A stretch of 64,000 nt of DNA, taken from positions 1,880,501 to 1,944,500 of the forward strand of contig NZ_CP107996.1 in the NCBI RefSeq assembly GCF_036088315.1, written 5' to 3'. Shown one piece after another: positions 20,473-28,645 of this stretch (positions within the stretch are counted from its first letter, which is position 1; the number at the start of each line of letters is the position of its first letter). The position numbers and the translations under genes were made by a program. Below the pieces are notes generated by a model. The model had not been told where the DNA came from. It did no database searches and saw nothing but the letters and a program-made list of their open reading frames with translations. Origin of the DNA: Streptomyces sp. NBC_00344 (GTDB lineage Bacteria; Actinomycetota; Actinomycetes; Streptomycetales; Streptomycetaceae).

Positions 20473-21162
20473 TCAGCGCCCCGGCCGCACCGTCAGGTCA
20501 TTGACCTCCGCGTCGCGCGGCAGATCCAGCGCCATCAGGATCGTCGTGGCCACCGACTCCGGGTCGATCAGACCCTCCGGCCGGTACTCCTTGCCCTCCT
20601 GCGAGTGCACCTTGGCCTGCATGGGACTGGCTGTGCGCCCCGGGTAGACGGACGTCACGCGCACGCCATTGCCGTGTTCCTCCTGGCGCAGTGCGTCGGC
20701 CAGAGCCTTCAGTCCGTGCTTCGAGGCGGCGTAGGCGGCCCAGTCGGCATGGGCGCTGAGCCCCGCGCCGGAGTTCACGAAGATCACCTGCCCGTGGACG
20801 GTACGGAGCTGGGGCAGCATCAGCCGGGTCAGTTCGGCGGGCGCGATCAGGTTGGTGTTGAGCTGCGCGTGCCAGGTCGGAGGCCGGAGTTCGGCGACCG
20901 GCGAGAGGTCCACGACACCCGCGATGTGCAGCAGTGAGTCAACCCGCTCGGGCAGGGCCTGCTTGCCGAGAGCCCAGGAGATGCGATCGGGGTTCGCGAG
21001 GTCGGCGACGAGGGTGCCGGCGCCCGGATACCGGCCGGCGATCTCCCTGGCCCGGCCCGCGTCGCGCGCCACGATGACGAGGTCGTCGCCGCGCTCGTGG
21101 AGACGGCGCGCGACAGCCGCGCCGATGCCGGAACCCGCACCGGTGATCACATGAGTAGCCAT
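20473..21162 (-). CDS. Short-chain dehydrogenase/reductase
   Basis: 229 residues from ATG 21162. The cofactor motif 'ITGAGSGIGAAVARRLHERG' (TGxxxGIG) is at the N-terminus, 'LLHIAGVVDLSPV' replaces the NNAG motif, and the catalytic Ser/Tyr/Lys set is visible as 'VNSGAG' and 'YAASKHGLKALADA'. 'VYPGRTASPMQAKVH' follows, as in classical SDRs. NAD(P)-linked oxidation or reduction of an alcohol or ketone is expected, but the substrate cannot be named. It is convergent with the beta-propeller gene, with only eight bases between stops. Confidence 0.9.
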   Translation of the reverse strand: MATHVITGAGSGIGAAVARRLHERGDDLVIVARDAGRAREIAGRYPGAGTLVADLANPDRISWALGKQALPERVDSLLHIAGVVDLSPVAELRPPTWHAQLNTNLIAPAELTRLMLPQLRTVHGQVIFVNSGAGLSAHADWAAYAASKHGLKALADALRQEEHGNGVRVTSVYPGRTASPMQAKVHSQEGKEYRPEGLIDPESVATTILMALDLPRDAEVNDLTVRPGR

Positions 21163-21178
21163 GTGCCCCATGGTCGCA

Positions 21179-21718
21179 TCACTGCACGCCCTGCGACTCC
21201 TCCAGGTAGGCCAGCGCCGCCACCCCGTCCTCGGCGAAGAAGACCAGGTCAGTCAGGGGTACCGGCAGGAAGCCCTCGTCCTCCATCCGCTGGAACTGCT
21301 GCTTGAGGCCGTCGTAGAAGCCCGCCGTGTTCAGCAGCACCACCGGCTTGGTGGTCCTCCCGTGCTTCTTCAGCTCCAGGATCTCGGTGGCCTCGTCGAG
21401 CGTCCCCGTCCCGCCCACCATGATCACTACTGCGTCGGCCCTGGCGAGCAGGAGCGCCTTGCGTTCCGCGAGATCGGCCGCGATCACCATCTCGTCGGCG
21501 TCGGTGCGCGCCTTGGCCGCCAGGAAGTCGACGGACACGCCGACGAGCCGTCCGCCCGCCTGCTGCACTCCGTCGGCGACGACCTTCATCAGCCCGCTCT
21601 CGGACCCGCCCCACACCAGGGTGTGCCCGCCCTTGCCGATCAGTTCGGCGAATTCACGGGCCGGGCGGGTGTAGCGCTCGTCCAGGTCGGCTGCGGAGAG
21701 GAAAACACAGATGTTCAT
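21179..21718 (-). CDS. LOG/TIGR00730-like Rossmann protein with altered motifs
   Basis: 179 residues starting MNICVFLSAADL. It resembles the LOG (cytokinin riboside monophosphate phosphoribohydrolase) fold: 'FAELIGKGGHTLVWGGSESG' aligns with the first motif and 'VIMVGGTGTLDEATEI' with the PGGxGTxxE motif. The second motif has Val instead of Pro and Asp-Glu at its end, and the first lacks the usual GGGxxGxMG. Activity is therefore uncertain. No Shine-Dalgarno is seen before the ATG. It is followed closely by the SDR gene and is probably co-transcribed with it. Confidence 0.78.
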   Translation of the reverse strand: MNICVFLSAADLDERYTRPAREFAELIGKGGHTLVWGGSESGLMKVVADGVQQAGGRLVGVSVDFLAAKARTDADEMVIAADLAERKALLLARADAVVIMVGGTGTLDEATEILELKKHGRTTKPVVLLNTAGFYDGLKQQFQRMEDEGFLPVPLTDLVFFAEDGVAALAYLEESQGVQ

Positions 21719-21780
21719 GCGGTCCACGGTAGAGGGCCGCCCCGGGGAAGAAGTTCCGGCCTGTACGTGCTGAACCAGAC

Positions 21781-22104
21781 ATGACCACTGGACACCGCAT
21801 CACCATCGAGCAGGGCACGGCACACGTCAGGGCTGTCCGCGACGGGCAGGTCCTCGCGGAAAGCCGTCGTCCGCTGCTGCTGCATGAGACCGGGCTGCCG
21901 GTTCGCTACTACCTCCCGCCGGCGGACGTGCGCACCGACCTGCTGACCCCGTCGGACACACGGACGCACTGTCCGTTCAAGGGGGACGCCTCGTACTGGT
22001 CGCTGGCGGGCGCCGCCGACCTGGTCTGGGCGTACTCCGAACCGAAGTCCGGGGTCGCCGAGATCAAGGACCACTTCTGCTTCTACGACACCGAGGTGGT
22101 CTGA
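21781..22104 (+). CDS. DUF427 domain protein
   Basis: 107 residues. '[20 protein letters not shown]', '[17 protein letters not shown]', '[13 protein letters not shown]' and '[20 protein letters not shown]' are all typical of the DUF427 beta-barrel family, whose biochemical role is unknown. The last 22 bases overlap the 3' end of the convergent mnmA gene. It is transcribed divergently from the LOG-like gene. Confidence 0.9.
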   Translation: MTTGHRITIEQGTAHVRAVRDGQVLAESRRPLLLHETGLPVRYYLPPADVRTDLLTPSDTRTHCPFKGDASYWSLAGAADLVWAYSEPKSGVAEIKDHFCFYDTEVV

Positions 22105-23222
22105 GAGGCGGCCGCCCGTTCGGTGGTGGCGATCGTGGCCGAGCCTACGACCCGTGTGCCGTCGTAGAGCACGATCGCCTGCCCGGGGGCGACGCCCCTG
22201 ACCGGCTCGGCGAAGGAGACCCTGAGCTCGTCGCCGACCAGCTCCGCGCCCACCTCGGTCTCGCCGCCGTGGGCGCGCAGCTGGGCGGTGTAGGCACCCG
22301 GGCCGGCCGGGGCATCGCCGCACCAGCGGGGCTTGACGGCGGTGAGCGCGGTGACGTCCAGCGCCTCGACGGGTCCTACCGTCACGGTGTTGTTCACCGG
22401 GGAGATGTCGAGGACGTAGCGGGGCTTGCCGTCGGCCGCGGGGTGGCCGATGCGCAGACCCTTGCGCTGGCCGATGGTGAAACCGAAGGCGCCGTCGTGG
22501 CTGCCCACCTTCGTACCGGACTCGTCGACGATGTCGCCCTCCGCCCTGCCGCCGAGGCGGGAGGCGAGGAAGCCCTGGGTGTCGCCGTCCGCGATGAAGC
22601 AGATGTCATGGCTGTCGGGCTTCTTGGCGACGGCCAGGCCCCTGCGCTCGGCCTCGGCCCTGATCTCGTCCTTGGTGGTGAGGGTGTCACCGAGCGGGAA
22701 CATAGCGTGCGCCAGCTGACGCTCGTCGAGCACGCCGAGCACGTACGACTGGTCCTTGGCCATGTCGGATGCGCGGTGCATCTCGCGGGTGCCGTCCTCG
22801 TTCACCACGACAGTGGCGTAGTGACCGGTGCAGACGGCGTCGAACCCGAGCGCCAGCGCCTTGTCGAGCAGCGCCGCGAACTTGATCTTCTCGTTGCAGC
22901 GCAGACACGGGTTGGGAGTGCGGCCGGCCTCGTACTCCGCGACGAAGTCGTCCACCACGTCCTCACGGAACCGCTCGGCCAGGTCCCAGACGTAGAAGGG
23001 GATTCCGATGACGTCAGCCGCCCTGCGGGCATCACGGGAGTCCTCGATGGTGCAGCAGCCGCGCGCCCCGGTACGGAAGGACTGCGGGTTGGCGGAGAGT
23101 GCCAGGTGCACACCGGTCACATCGTGCCCGGCCTCGGCGGCCCGGGCGGCGGCGACGGCGGAGTCCACCCCGCCGGACATGGCGGCAAGTACACGGAGGG
23201 GGCGCTGGGGTGTCTGAGTCAT
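22083..23222 (-). CDS. mnmA: tRNA-specific 2-thiouridylase
   Basis: 379 residues from ATG 23222. The PP-loop '[20 protein letters not shown]' is at the N-terminus, the catalytic cysteines occur in '[12 protein letters not shown]' and '[10 protein letters not shown]', and 'GHYATVV', '[10 protein letters not shown]' and '[12 protein letters not shown]' are diagnostic. MnmA adds sulfur to U34 of Lys, Glu and Gln tRNAs, with sulfur coming from a cysteine desulfurase. The iscS gene is under 1 kb away on the same strand, separated by an oppositely oriented amidase gene. Confidence 0.97.
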   Translation of the reverse strand: MTQTPQRPLRVLAAMSGGVDSAVAAARAAEAGHDVTGVHLALSANPQSFRTGARGCCTIEDSRDARRAADVIGIPFYVWDLAERFREDVVDDFVAEYEAGRTPNPCLRCNEKIKFAALLDKALALGFDAVCTGHYATVVVNEDGTREMHRASDMAKDQSYVLGVLDERQLAHAMFPLGDTLTTKDEIRAEAERRGLAVAKKPDSHDICFIADGDTQGFLASRLGGRAEGDIVDESGTKVGSHDGAFGFTIGQRKGLRIGHPAADGKPRYVLDISPVNNTVTVGPVEALDVTALTAVKPRWCGDAPAGPGAYTAQLRAHGGETEVGAELVGDELRVSFAEPVRGVAPGQAIVLYDGTRVVGSATIATTERAAASQTTSVS

Positions 23223-23283
23223 AGCCGTACCAGGGTAAGGGCACCGGGGAACCGGAAGCTCGTGAGTATGCGTTGACGACCAC

Positions 23284-23961
23284 ATGGGCAGCACGGCAGG
23301 TACACGGAGCACCGGGGGTCCCGGCAAGGACACCGACCGGCGGGTGGGACGGCGGGCGCTGCTCCTGGGCGGGGTGGGTACCGCGGTCGGGGCCGCGGTG
23401 CTGGCCAGGGGCGAGCTGGGGCACCTGTGGTGGCGGCTGCCGGGCGTCGACAAGCCGCGCACGCCGGGTGTGGTCGATTACCCGGGCGCACGGTGGGCCG
23501 CGGCCTCCCCCGCGAACTACCGGCGGGCGGACCGGCCATCCGACTACCGCATCGACCGGGTCGTGATCCATGTCGTGCAGGGCAGCGACGCGATGGCGCT
23601 GAAGGTGTTCAGGGATCCCGCGCACCGGGCTTCCGCACACTACGTCGTGGGCAAGCACGGGCAGGTGACGCAGATGGTCCGGGAGCTGGACGTGGCCTTC
23701 CACGCGGGCAACCGTGCCTACAACGAGCGCAGCGTCGGCATCGAGCACGAGGGGTACGTGGATGTGCCCGCCTCGTTCACCGAGGCGATGTACCGGTCTT
23801 CGGCGCGGCTGACGGCCGCGATCTGTGCGCGGTACGGGATTCCGGTGGACCGCCGGCACATCATCGCGCATTCGGAGGTACCGGGCGCCGACCACACCGA
23901 TCCGGGGCGCCACTGGGACTGGAGCCACTACCTGCGGCTGGTGCGGGCGATGAGGACCTGA
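23284..23961 (+). CDS. Exported N-acetylmuramoyl-L-alanine amidase (amidase_2/PGRP type)
   Basis: 225 residues. The N-terminus has a twin-arginine-like signal ('[20 protein letters not shown]'). The amidase_2 domain shows '[18 protein letters not shown]', '[16 protein letters not shown]', '[18 protein letters not shown]' and '[11 protein letters not shown]', in which the first and last provide zinc ligands and the His-Glu pair is catalytic. It should cleave the stem peptide from muramic acid in the wall. No Shine-Dalgarno is evident before ATG 23284. It sits on the opposite strand between mnmA and iscS. Confidence 0.88.
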   Translation: MGSTAGTRSTGGPGKDTDRRVGRRALLLGGVGTAVGAAVLARGELGHLWWRLPGVDKPRTPGVVDYPGARWAAASPANYRRADRPSDYRIDRVVIHVVQGSDAMALKVFRDPAHRASAHYVVGKHGQVTQMVRELDVAFHAGNRAYNERSVGIEHEGYVDVPASFTEAMYRSSARLTAAICARYGIPVDRRHIIAHSEVPGADHTDPGRHWDWSHYLRLVRAMRT

Positions 23962-23997
23962 GCACCCGGGCGACGGGCGTCGCCGCCGCCCGTCCGG

Positions 23998-25161
23998 TCA
24001 GCTGAGCCCTGCCGACCTGGCCCGCTCCACGACCGGACCGATCGCCTCGGTCACGGCCGCGACATCCGCTTCGGTGGACGTGTGTCCCAGGGAGAAGCGC
24101 AGCGTGCCGCGTGCCAGGTCCGGTTCGGTCCCGGTGGCGATGAGCACGTGGCTGGGCTGAGCCACCCCCGCCGTGCAGGCCGACCCGGTCGAGCACTCGA
24201 TGCCCTGGGCGTCCAGGAGCAGCAGCAGGGAGTCGCCTTCGCAGCCGGGGAAGGTGAAGTGGGCGTTGGCGGGGAGACGGTCGGCCGGGTCGCCGCCGAG
24301 GATCGCCTCCGGGACCGCTGTCCGCACGGCGGCGATCAGAGCGTCGCGCAGTGCGCCGACATCACGGGCGAACTGCTCGCGCCGTTCGGCGGCCAGTACT
24401 CCGGCGACCGCGAACGAGGCGACAGCGGGCACATCGAGCGTTCCCGAGCGCACATGGCGTTCCTGGCCACCGCCGTGCAGAACGGGTACGGGGGTGTACT
24501 CACGGCCGAGCAGCAGGGCGCCTGTGCCGTAGGGGCCGCCGACCTTGTGGCCGGACACGGTCATCGCGGCCAGGCCCGAGGCGGCGAAGTCCACCGGGAC
24601 CTGGCCGTAGGCCTGCACCGCGTCGGCATGCAGCGGCACGTCGAACTCCGCTGCCACGTCGGCGAGTTCCCGTATCGGCATGATGGTGCCGATCTCGTTG
24701 TTGGCCCACATCACGGTGGCCAGGGCCACATCGGACGGGTTCCGTTCGATCGCCTCACGGAGCGCCGCGGCGTGCACCCGGCCGTAGCCGTCGACCGGGA
24801 GGTACTCGATCTCCGCCCGCTCGTGCACGCCCAGCCAGTCGACGGCGTCGAGCACCGCGTGGTGCTCCACCGGGCTGACCAGCACACGGGTCCTGCGGGG
24901 GTCCGCGGCTCTGCGGGACCAGTACAGGCCCTTGACGGCGAGGTTGTCCGCCTCGGTGCCGCCTCCGGTGAAGACGACTTCACTGGGGCGCGCGCCGAGC
25001 GATTCGGCAAGAGCCTCACGGGACTCCTCGACGGTGCGCCGGGCCCGTCGTCCGGCCGCGTGCAGCGAGGAGGCATTGCCGGTGACGGTGAGCTGGGCGG
25101 TCATCGCCTCGACCGCCTCCGGGAGCATGGGAGTGGTCGCAGCGTGGTCGAGGTATGCCAT
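23998..25161 (-). CDS. iscS: Cysteine desulfurase (NifS/IscS type)
   Basis: 387 residues beginning [16 protein letters not shown]. The PLP lysine is in '[19 protein letters not shown]', and the catalytic Cys loop is '[20 protein letters not shown]', a long loop typical of group I enzymes. It also has '[12 protein letters not shown]' and '[11 protein letters not shown]'. It frees sulfur from cysteine; with MnmA encoded next door, tRNA thiolation is a likely use, though Fe-S assembly is also possible. The start is set by the conserved N-terminus. Confidence 0.96.
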   Translation of the reverse strand: MAYLDHAATTPMLPEAVEAMTAQLTVTGNASSLHAAGRRARRTVEESREALAESLGARPSEVVFTGGGTEADNLAVKGLYWSRRAADPRRTRVLVSPVEHHAVLDAVDWLGVHERAEIEYLPVDGYGRVHAAALREAIERNPSDVALATVMWANNEIGTIMPIRELADVAAEFDVPLHADAVQAYGQVPVDFAASGLAAMTVSGHKVGGPYGTGALLLGREYTPVPVLHGGGQERHVRSGTLDVPAVASFAVAGVLAAERREQFARDVGALRDALIAAVRTAVPEAILGGDPADRLPANAHFTFPGCEGDSLLLLLDAQGIECSTGSACTAGVAQPSHVLIATGTEPDLARGTLRFSLGHTSTEADVAAVTEAIGPVVERARSAGLS

Positions 25162-25494
25162 GGTGACGCCGATTCTACGAGCCCGCGGAAGACGGGTCCG
25201 ACACCCGTTCTGCCGGGCCGGTGGCGGCCGTAGCCACTTCCGGCCAATCCGCCGTTCACCGGGGCGGGTCCGCGGTACGGGCTCTTCCACCTGACCCCAT
25301 GACCAAATTCACGGTAGGTCACATGAAAGCGAACCGTCCGGAGGCCGGAAAGCCGCCTGCGGCGAAGCCTCGAGCTCACGGAGCGAAATCCGGAGCGAGG
25401 CATTCGCCGAGCCGGTGCATGGCCGGAGCGGCCGGATGAAGGCGCTCCGGATCCGTAAGACGTGTCGGGCGTGATGCGCGGATTCCGGACGGTA
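25162..25494. other. Intergenic region upstream of iscS
   Basis: About 330 bases without a convincing gene. The only open frames have no family features. It should hold the iscS promoter on its left side and a terminator hairpin for the DUF4190 gene on its right side. Confidence 0.5.
25423..25450 (-). terminator. Hairpin after the DUF4190 gene
   Basis: CCGGAGCG (25423-25430) pairs with CGCTCCGG (25443-25450) across a 12-base loop. It lies 45 bases past the stop of the minus-strand gene ending at 25495. No T-tract is present. Confidence 0.45.
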
Positions 25495-25767
25495 TCAGCT
25501 GCCGAAGTTCCAGATCACGCCGCCGCCGGAGGTCATCAGCACGGCCAGGACCACCAGGTCGGCCACACCGAGGGCCATACCGAGCAGGGCGCGGCCACGG
25601 CGGGCCGTGCCGCGCCAGAGAGCGATGGACGCCAGCACGATCGCGGTCGGACCGAGGACGACGTTCAGGACGAGCAGGCCGAGCAGGCCGAGCACGAAGG
25701 CGGCGACGGACATGCCGTCGGCGTCACGGACGCCGGTACGCGTACGAGCGGATGCGGTGAGTTCCAT
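25495..25767 (-). CDS. DUF4190 membrane protein (90 aa)
   Basis: It starts MELTASARTRTGVRDADGMS, preceded by 'AGTAAGGGAGCCGAAAAAATC'. Two helices, 'AAFVLGLLGLLVLNVVLGPT' and 'GVADLVVLAVLMTSGGGVIW', flank 'SIALWRGTARRGRALLGMAL', the pattern of DUF4190. The function is unknown. It lies 16 bases after the 51-aa membrane protein gene, so both are probably transcribed together from the promoter region that carries the FabR-type palindrome. Confidence 0.8.
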   Translation of the reverse strand: MELTASARTRTGVRDADGMSVAAFVLGLLGLLVLNVVLGPTAIVLASIALWRGTARRGRALLGMALGVADLVVLAVLMTSGGGVIWNFGS

Positions 25768-25783
25768 GATTTTTTCGGCTCCC

Positions 25784-25939
25784 TTACTTACTGGTCCTGC
25801 TGAGACGCTCACGGACGGCGAACACCGCGAGCCAGCCGCCGATGACGGCTGCGGCGACGAGAGAGACGGAGACCGGGAAGTGTGCCACGGCACCCAGCAC
25901 GACTCCGAACACCAGGAGAAGCGCGACGAGGGCGATCAT
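25784..25939 (-). CDS. Small membrane protein (51 aa)
   Basis: The ATG at 25939 is chosen because 'GAAAGGACTGTG' places a ribosome binding site at correct spacing. Longer in-frame starts at 25981 (ATG) and 25993 (TTG) have none and would run into the palindromic operator. The protein is two hydrophobic stretches ('MIALVALLLVFGVVLGAVAH' and 'VSLVAAAVIGGWLAVFAV') with a basic tail. No family is recognised. It is the first gene of a two-gene unit facing the TetR regulator. Confidence 0.65.
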   Translation of the reverse strand: MIALVALLLVFGVVLGAVAHFPVSVSLVAAAVIGGWLAVFAVRERLSRTSK

Positions 25940-25984
25940 CACAGTCCTTTCGACGAACACGTTGATGTGCGTACGTTTCATTTG

Positions 25985-26014
25985 AGTGAACAATTGTCGG
26001 TACGACTGTTCACT
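25985..26014. promoter_or_regulatory. Palindromic operator AGTGAACA-N14-TGTTCACT
   Basis: Perfect 8-bp arms at 25985-25992 and 26007-26014 lie in the space between the small membrane protein gene and the divergent TetR gene. The half-site AGTGAACA resembles, from memory, the half-sites of the FabR/DesT group to which the adjacent regulator belongs. The long spacer could mean two half-occupied or overlapping sites. Confidence 0.6.
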
Positions 26015-26042
26015 GACTACTGAGTCTACGCTTCCCTTCGAC

Positions 26043-26060
26043 AGAGAACGGCTGTTTACT
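26043..26060. promoter_or_regulatory. Second FabR/DesT-like operator (AGAGAACGGCTGTTTACT)
   Basis: An imperfect 18-bp palindrome of the form AGWGAAC-N4-GTTYACT ends seven bases before the TetR start codon, matching the half-sites of the upstream 30-bp element. It is well placed for autorepression. Confidence 0.55.
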
Positions 26061-26067
26061 GAATGTC

Positions 26068-26694
26068 ATGAGTCACACCGTCGGCATACGTCAGGCCCAG
26101 AAGCAGAAGACCCGCCAGGCCCTGCTGGACGCAGCCCTGCGGCTGCTGGAGGAACAGAGCCTCTCCAGCCTCGGCCTGCGCGAGGTCACCCGCGCCGTGG
26201 GTGTGGCACCGACGGCCTTCTACCGGCACTTCAGAGACACCGCCGACCTGGGTGTCGCCCTTGTCGAGGAGGCGCTGGGTTCACTGCACGGACTGATCGC
26301 CTCGACCCTCGCGGACACCGGCGACAGCACGGTACGGATCGGGACCAGCGTCGACCTGATCAGCGATCTGGTGCGTACCCAGCCCGGTCATGTCCGCTTC
26401 ATCGCCCGTGAGCGGCACGGCGGCGTACAGCCCGTCAGGGATGCGATAGGCGCCCAACTTCGCCGGTTCGCACAGGAGGTGGCCGCGGCGTTCGCCCACG
26501 AGCCGCAGTCCGCGGGCTGGAGCGAGGACGATCTGCTGATGCTGGCGAGCGTGTATGTGGACCATATGGTGATGACCGCGTCCGTGCTGCTCGAGGCGGA
26601 GGAGACCGGGCCGGCCGAGGCGGAGCGGGCACGCGAAACCGCCCGGCGGCAGCTTCGGCTGGTCAGCCTGGGGCGTCAGCACTGGCTGGACTGA
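26068..26694 (+). CDS. TetR-family regulator, FabR/DesT-like
   Basis: 208 residues. The helix-turn-helix reads 'LREVTRAVGVAPTAFYRHFR', closely matching E. coli FabR (which I recall as REVAREAGIAPTSFYRHF). The ligand domain keeps 'VRFIARERHGGVQPVRDAIG' and ends 'RQLRLVSLGRQHWLD', also FabR-like. FabR and DesT sense the ratio of unsaturated to saturated acyl groups. Here the divergent targets appear to be two small membrane proteins rather than a desaturase, and two matching operators lie between them. The last 32 bases overlap the convergent WYL gene. No clear Shine-Dalgarno precedes the ATG. Confidence 0.88.
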   Translation: MSHTVGIRQAQKQKTRQALLDAALRLLEEQSLSSLGLREVTRAVGVAPTAFYRHFRDTADLGVALVEEALGSLHGLIASTLADTGDSTVRIGTSVDLISDLVRTQPGHVRFIARERHGGVQPVRDAIGAQLRRFAQEVAAAFAHEPQSAGWSEDDLLMLASVYVDHMVMTASVLLEAEETGPAEAERARETARRQLRLVSLGRQHWLD

Positions 26695-27658
26695 AGGTCC
26701 CGCCGGAGTAGACGGCGGCCACCGCTTCGGCTGCGGCGGCCAGTTCGGCCCGCGCCTCCGGGGGCGACAGCACCTCCACGGAATCCGCGAAGGACAGCAG
26801 CTGCCGCACCGCGCGGAGGACTTCGAACACCAGCTGCACCTCGGCCCATTCGCCGTCGGGCTGCGGTACCGGCTCTCCCGTGAGCTGCACCGCATTGATC
26901 CTGGCGAACATGTCGAGCCGCTGCATCCGGACCCGCGCCCTCACCCTGACGCCTGCGGGCCTGCGCTCCACCTGACGGCGCAGCGCCTCCCACACCTCCG
27001 CGAGTTCCACCCCCGCCCGGCGTATCACCGGGGCACCGGTCTCCGTCACCGACCCCACCCGGTCGGCGCGGTACAGCCTGGGGGTTCCCCGGTGGTCGGC
27101 GACCAGGTACCAGACACCGGCCTTCACCACGAGCCCGTAGGGATCGACCGTGTAGGTGTGCGATCCGCCGCTTCCGCTGTGGCGGTAGCGAAGCCGCAGC
27201 CGGCGGTCGGCGAAGACCGCGCTCTGCAGTTCGTTGAGGTCGACGGCGGGCTGCGGCCCGCTCATCCAGCGGACCGGGTCGACGAGGATCCGCCTGCTGG
27301 TCAGTTCCGCGGCGGGGCGATGCGGCTCCGGCAGCGCCGCCATCACCTTGCGCAGCGCGGACCCGAGCGCCCGGTCGAGCCCGAGCGCGGTGTGCGCTCC
27401 CTGGGTGGCCAGCACGAACAGCGCGCGGGCCTCGTCGGCGGTCATCCCCGTGACGTCGGTGCGGAAACCGGGAAGCAGCGCGATCCCGCCATGCCTGCCC
27501 CGCTCGGTGTACACCGGCACACCCGAGGCCGACAGGGCTTCGACGTCCCGGTAGATGGTGCGTACCGAAACCTCAAGACGTTCGGCCAGCTCGGTGGCGG
27601 GCACCAGTCCCCGGGTCTGGAGCAACAGCAGAATGGACAGCAGGCGTTCGGACTTCAT
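26663..27658 (-). CDS. WYL-domain (YafY/DeoR-type) transcriptional regulator
   Basis: 331 residues. The N-terminal HTH is 'RLEVSVRTIYRDVEALSASG', with 'VYTERGRHGGIALLPGFRTD' as the wing. The WYL domain contains 'YTVDPYGLVVKAGVWYLVAD', and the C-terminal WCX extension ends near 'FADSVEVLSPPEARAEL'. Such proteins bind DNA in response to small ligands or nucleic acid ends. It faces a DinB-like gene across a 61-bp region that holds a perfect 10-bp inverted repeat, so it probably controls itself and that gene. Confidence 0.9.
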   Translation of the reverse strand: MKSERLLSILLLLQTRGLVPATELAERLEVSVRTIYRDVEALSASGVPVYTERGRHGGIALLPGFRTDVTGMTADEARALFVLATQGAHTALGLDRALGSALRKVMAALPEPHRPAAELTSRRILVDPVRWMSGPQPAVDLNELQSAVFADRRLRLRYRHSGSGGSHTYTVDPYGLVVKAGVWYLVADHRGTPRLYRADRVGSVTETGAPVIRRAGVELAEVWEALRRQVERRPAGVRVRARVRMQRLDMFARINAVQLTGEPVPQPDGEWAEVQLVFEVLRAVRQLLSFADSVEVLSPPEARAELAAAAEAVAAVYSGGTFSPASADAPG

Positions 27659-27675
27659 GTCTCCAAGAATCCCTC

Positions 27676-27702
27676 AAAACCTGACGAGCACTGTCAGGTT
27701 TT
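27676..27702. promoter_or_regulatory. Operator of the WYL regulator (AAAACCTGAC-N7-GTCAGGTTTT)
   Basis: Perfect 10-bp arms (27676-27685 and 27693-27702) with a seven-base spacer sit centrally between the divergent WYL and TIGR03086 genes, only 17 bases before the latter's start codon. The position and symmetry make it a strong operator candidate. Confidence 0.75.
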
Positions 27703-27719
27703 GCTGGGAGGCTCACGCC

Positions 27720-28301
27720 ATGACCACCACGACCACCGATCTCCGTGTCCTGTTCGAGCGTGCGGCGGAGCAGTTCGCCGCACTGCTGAAGACCGTGCCC
27801 GTCGCCCGGCTCGACGACCCGACGCCCTGCGGCGACTACGACGTGCGCGCCCTGATCTCCCATGTCGTCGGTGCCACCCATCGCTTCGCGCATATCGGCG
27901 AGGGCGGTCACTTCGCCGAGGTGCCCGCCCGGATGGACGGTGTCCCCGACGACGGATGGGGCACCGCGTACGGGTCGGCGATGCGGCGGGCGTCCGCCGC
28001 ATGGGCCGTCGACGAGCGGCTCGACGCGACGGTTTCCGTGCCCTGGGGCGACATACCGGGGCGCGCGGCCGTGGGCGGCTATCTCATGGAAACGGTGACG
28101 CACACCTGGGACCTCACCCGTGCGCTCGCCCATCCGCTTCCGCTGGATCCGGAGCTCGCGGATGCGGTACTGCCACTCGCCCGCCAGGTCCTGCCGGCCG
28201 CCCGGCGGGGCGGCGACGTGCCGTTCGGCCCGGTGGTCTCCGTACCCGAGGACGCCGATGTGTACGACCGGTTGGCGGCGTGGCTGGGCCGCGAGGTCTG
28301 A
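27720..28301 (+). CDS. TIGR03086 / DinB-like metal-binding protein
   Basis: 193 residues with 'GGGAGG' before the ATG. The four-helix DinB/mycothiol-maleylpyruvate isomerase fold is shown by 'FAALLKTVPVARLDDPTPCG', 'DVRALISHVVGATHRFAHIG' and 'METVTHTWDLTRAL', which supply the usual His ligands (one in the second helix, one in HTWD). Such proteins may be thiol-dependent transferases using mycothiol; the substrate is unknown. Expression is probably controlled by the divergent WYL regulator. Confidence 0.88.
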   Translation: MTTTTTDLRVLFERAAEQFAALLKTVPVARLDDPTPCGDYDVRALISHVVGATHRFAHIGEGGHFAEVPARMDGVPDDGWGTAYGSAMRRASAAWAVDERLDATVSVPWGDIPGRAAVGGYLMETVTHTWDLTRALAHPLPLDPELADAVLPLARQVLPAARRGGDVPFGPVVSVPEDADVYDRLAAWLGREV

Positions 28302-28355
28302 ACTCGGCGCGCCGGGGCACACGGTCCTCATCCAGAACTGACAGGAGGGGACCTC

Positions 28356-28538
28356 ATGCTCGCCATCGCGGCCGCTGTGCTCTTCGTGATCGCGTTCCTC
28401 ATCAACGCGGGTGACATATCCACCAACGATGTGTTCACGTCGACGAATGTGATGCTCATCGGACTGGCTCTGCTGGCCCTGCAGATGGCCGGAGTGGGGG
28501 CGGGGTGGTCGGGACCCGGACGGGGACGCCGCCGCTGA
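28356..28538 (+). CDS. Small membrane protein (60 aa)
   Basis: GGAGGGGACCTC precedes the ATG. The protein is MLAIAAAVLFVIAFLINAGD, a short polar link ('ISTNDVFTSTN'), and a second helix 'VMLIGLALLALQMAGVG', ending in a basic tail 'GPGRGRRR'. It has the layout of the many small two-helix actinomycete membrane proteins; no family function is known. It may be read with the DinB-like gene 54 bases upstream and is followed by a strong terminator. Confidence 0.75.
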   Translation: MLAIAAAVLFVIAFLINAGDISTNDVFTSTNVMLIGLALLALQMAGVGAGWSGPGRGRRR

Positions 28539-28586
28539 GGGCTGTCCCGTAGTCCCTGCGCGGGGCCCTGACATCCCGGGCAGGGA

Positions 28587-28634
28587 GCGCACATCACCCC
28601 GGAGGCCTGCACCGGCCTCCGGGGTGATGTGCGC
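28587..28634. terminator. Bidirectional terminator with 21-bp perfect arms
   Basis: Bases 28587-28607 and 28614-28634 are exact inverted repeats with a six-base loop (TGCACC), lying between convergent genes ending at 28538 and 28646. Confidence 0.8.
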
Positions 28635-28645
28635 GGTGCACAGGG

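Noticed and set aside
25303..25439. Possible small plus-strand gene starting [10 protein letters not shown]
   Set aside because: No clear ribosome binding site and a basic low-complexity product; not supported.
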